Of a stretch of DNA of 7,264 nucleotides, positions 5,618 to 7,264 are shown in pieces. Position 1 is the stretch's first letter, and every line of letters starts with the position of its first letter. Source of the DNA: Enterobacteriaceae bacterium (GTDB lineage Bacteria; Pseudomonadota; Gammaproteobacteria; Enterobacterales; Enterobacteriaceae); assembly GCA_022712475.1 (NCBI GenBank), contig JALAGK010000046.1:1-7264 (forward strand), given 5' to 3'. The position numbers were made by a program, and so were the translations under genes. The notes under the pieces are model-generated. The model saw nothing but the letters and a program-made list of their open reading frames with translations. It ran no database searches and was not told the DNA's origin.

Positions 5618-7264
5618 ATGTTATCCGGGCAAACACCAGTGCGGCAGTGGAATACGCGCCGTACTGAGAAACAGCGGCGTATAGCGTCCGTACCTGTCAG
5701 CGGCAAGGTGCTTCCCACCGCTGAACTTACTGAAATGCTGGAAAAGCTGATAGCGCCAGGCGACAGAGTGGTGCTGGAAGGCAACAACCAGAAGCAGGCG
5801 GACTTTCTCTCCCGCACGCTGGCGCAGGTTAATCCGCAGAAAGTGCACGATCTCCATATGATCATGCCAAGCGTCGGGCGCAGTGAGCACCTCGACATCT
5901 TCGAAAAGGGCATCGCCCGTAAGCTCGACTTCTCGTTCTCTGGCACCCAAAGCCTGCGTATTTCGCAGCTGCTGGAAGACGGTGCGCTGGAAATTGGCGC
6001 TATTCATACCTACATCGAACTCTACTCCCGCCTGTATGTTGACCTGGTGCCTAACGTGGCGCTGATTGCTGGGTACAAAGCCGACCGCAAAGGTAATCTC
6101 TACACCGGACCCAGCACTGAGGACACCCCGGCGCTGGTTGAGGCTGCGGCGTTTCGCGACGGCATCGTCATCGCTCAGGTCAATGAACTGGTGGACGATG
6201 AAACCGACCTGCCGCGTGTGGACATTCCTGGCTCGTGGGTAGATTTTGTGGTGGTGGCCGATAAACCTTTCTTTATTGAGCCGCTTTTTACCCGCGACCC
6301 GCGCCTCATCAAGCAGGAACACATCCTGATGGCGATGATGGCAATTAAAGGCATCTACGCCGAGCACCAGGTGCAGTCGCTCAACCACGGTATTGGTTTT
6401 AATACCGCTGCCATTGAGCTGCTGCTACCGACCTACGGTGAGCAGCTGGGTCTGAAAGGCAAAATCTGTAAGCACTGGACGCTGAACCCACACCCGACGC
6501 TGATTCCCGCCATCGAAAGCGGTTGGGTGGACAGTGTGCATTGCTTTGGTGGCGAGCTGGGGATGGAAGAGTACATTCGTGCGCGCCCGGATGTGTTCTT
6601 TACCGGTGCCGACGGCTCTATGCGCTCCAACCGCGCGCTCTGCCAGCTGGCAGGCCAGTATGCGGTTGATATGTTCATTGGCTCGACGCTCCAGATTGAC
6701 GGCCTTGCTAATTCTTCCACCGTCACCCGCGGGCGCCTGTCCGGTTTTGGTGGGGCGCCGAACATGGGCCACGATCCACACGGTCGCCGTCACGCCACAC
6801 CGGCCTGGCTCAACATGATGACCGAGCCAGCCCCGATGCAGCGCGGCAAAAAGCTGGTGGTACAGATGGTGGAAACCTTCCAGGCGGGTGTGAAACCCAC
6901 GTTTGTTGAAAAACTTGATGCGGTTGATGTCGCGAAAGCTGCCGGGATGCCGCTGGCCCCGGTCATGATCTACGGCGATGACGTTACTCATGTGCTGACC
7001 GAAGAGGGCATCGCCTACCTGTACCGTGCTGAAAGTATGGAAGAGCGCCGGGCGATGGTCGCGGCTGTTGCTGGCATCACCGATATCGGCCTGGGGGTAG
7101 ATGCTAAACGCGTTGCAGCGCTGCGCCAGAGTGGCAAAGTGGTTTACCCGGAAGATATCGGCATCCGCCGTACCGACGCCACCCGTTCTCTGTTGGCCGC
7201 AGGCAGCGTCGCTGACCTGGTGGAGTGGTCAGGCGGGCTTTATAACCCACCGGCAAAATTCCGG
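5618..7264 (+). CDS. mdcA: Malonate decarboxylase alpha subunit (acetyl-ACP:malonate ACP transferase), last codons missing
   Basis: The frame is open from ATG 5618 to the window edge, 549 codons without a stop. MdcA proteins are about 550 residues, and the ending LYNPPAKFR is close to the family C-terminus, so only a few codons are missing. MdcA swaps the acetyl group on the prosthetic-group thioester of the ACP subunit MdcC for malonyl, giving malonyl-S-ACP, which MdcD/MdcE decarboxylate. It is a CoA-transferase-fold cytoplasmic enzyme. Visible marks are EGNNQKQADFL (54-64) near the N-terminus and GFGGAPNMGHDPHGRRH (376-392), plus the FTGADGSMRSNRA and IGSTLQIDGLAN blocks before it. The start is set by AGGAGG six bases upstream. 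As the usual first gene of mdcABCDEGH-type clusters it implies the remaining subunits, cofactor synthesis genes and a transporter lie beyond the right edge. Its long upstream region with repeats suggests it opens the operon. Confidence 0.96.
   Translation, partial: MLSGQTPVRQWNTRRTEKQRRIASVPVSGKVLPTAELTEMLEKLIAPGDRVVLEGNNQKQADFLSRTLAQVNPQKVHDLHMIMPSVGRSEHLDIFEKGIARKLDFSFSGTQSLRISQLLEDGALEIGAIHTYIELYSRLYVDLVPNVALIAGYKADRKGNLYTGPSTEDTPALVEAAAFRDGIVIAQVNELVDDETDLPRVDIPGSWVDFVVVADKPFFIEPLFTRDPRLIKQEHILMAMMAIKGIYAEHQVQSLNHGIGFNTAAIELLLPTYGEQLGLKGKICKHWTLNPHPTLIPAIESGWVDSVHCFGGELGMEEYIRARPDVFFTGADGSMRSNRALCQLAGQYAVDMFIGSTLQIDGLANSSTVTRGRLSGFGGAPNMGHDPHGRRHATPAWLNMMTEPAPMQRGKKLVVQMVETFQAGVKPTFVEKLDAVDVAKAAGMPLAPVMIYGDDVTHVLTEEGIAYLYRAESMEERRAMVAAVAGITDIGLGVDAKRVAALRQSGKVVYPEDIGIRRTDATRSLLAAGSVADLVEWSGGLYNPPAKFR

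Noticed and set aside
5503..6388. Long minus-strand frames opposite mdcA (5503-5946, 5621-6388).
   Set aside because: mdcA is unmistakable in its own frame; these are antisense shadows allowed by codon bias.
1..7264. CRISPR arrays, tRNA genes, insertion-sequence ends, phage or toxin-antitoxin genes.
   Set aside because: No regularly spaced repeats, cloverleaf-like sequence, terminal inverted repeats around a transposase, or recognisable toxin or phage product was seen by eye.

Overview
The window looks like chromosomal DNA of an enterobacterium (order Enterobacterales). The DarP, PmbA and cytochrome b562 proteins are very close to their Escherichia coli counterparts, from recalled sequences rather than a search. 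The divergent darP-pmbA pair followed by cybC is also the E. coli order. The genus cannot be fixed; a malonate decarboxylase cluster starting here fits a malonate-using member of the Klebsiella/Enterobacter/Cronobacter type.

Layout. On the minus strand, from the left edge, lies a two-gene unit read right to left: a LemA-family lipoprotein (728-1330), then a TPM-domain membrane protein (712 down to the edge, cut off). A strong minus-strand terminator (1443-1475) separates it from darP (1493-2041). A 94-bp gap then holds divergent start signals, and the plus strand carries pmbA/tldE (2136-3488), cybC (3603-3992, closed by a clear terminator), a DUF2461 protein (4126-4794), a small secreted BOF-domain protein with a CxxC pair (5064-5396), and mdcA (5618 to the right edge), which is complete apart from the last few codons.

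How the genes relate. The window is a conserved core (darP: 50S ribosome assembly; pmbA: half of the TldD/TldE protease; cybC: periplasmic haem protein) flanked by accessory blocks. As I recall, in E. coli mpl lies beyond yjgA/darP and nrdG beyond cybC. Here the LemA/TPM unit and the DUF2461-BOF-mdc block occupy those places. The mdcA upstream region is the most structured non-coding DNA: repeated TCGCAG arms, a short palindrome, a promoter-like pair with a good -35 and poor -10, and a small hairpin touching the ribosome binding site, as expected of an activator-controlled operon.

I found no CRISPR array, tRNA, rRNA, insertion sequence or phage gene, and no convincing new multi-gene system. 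The observations most worth checking are the mdc control region, the cysteine- and aspartate-rich BOF protein, and the T-rich spacer at 4795-5063.
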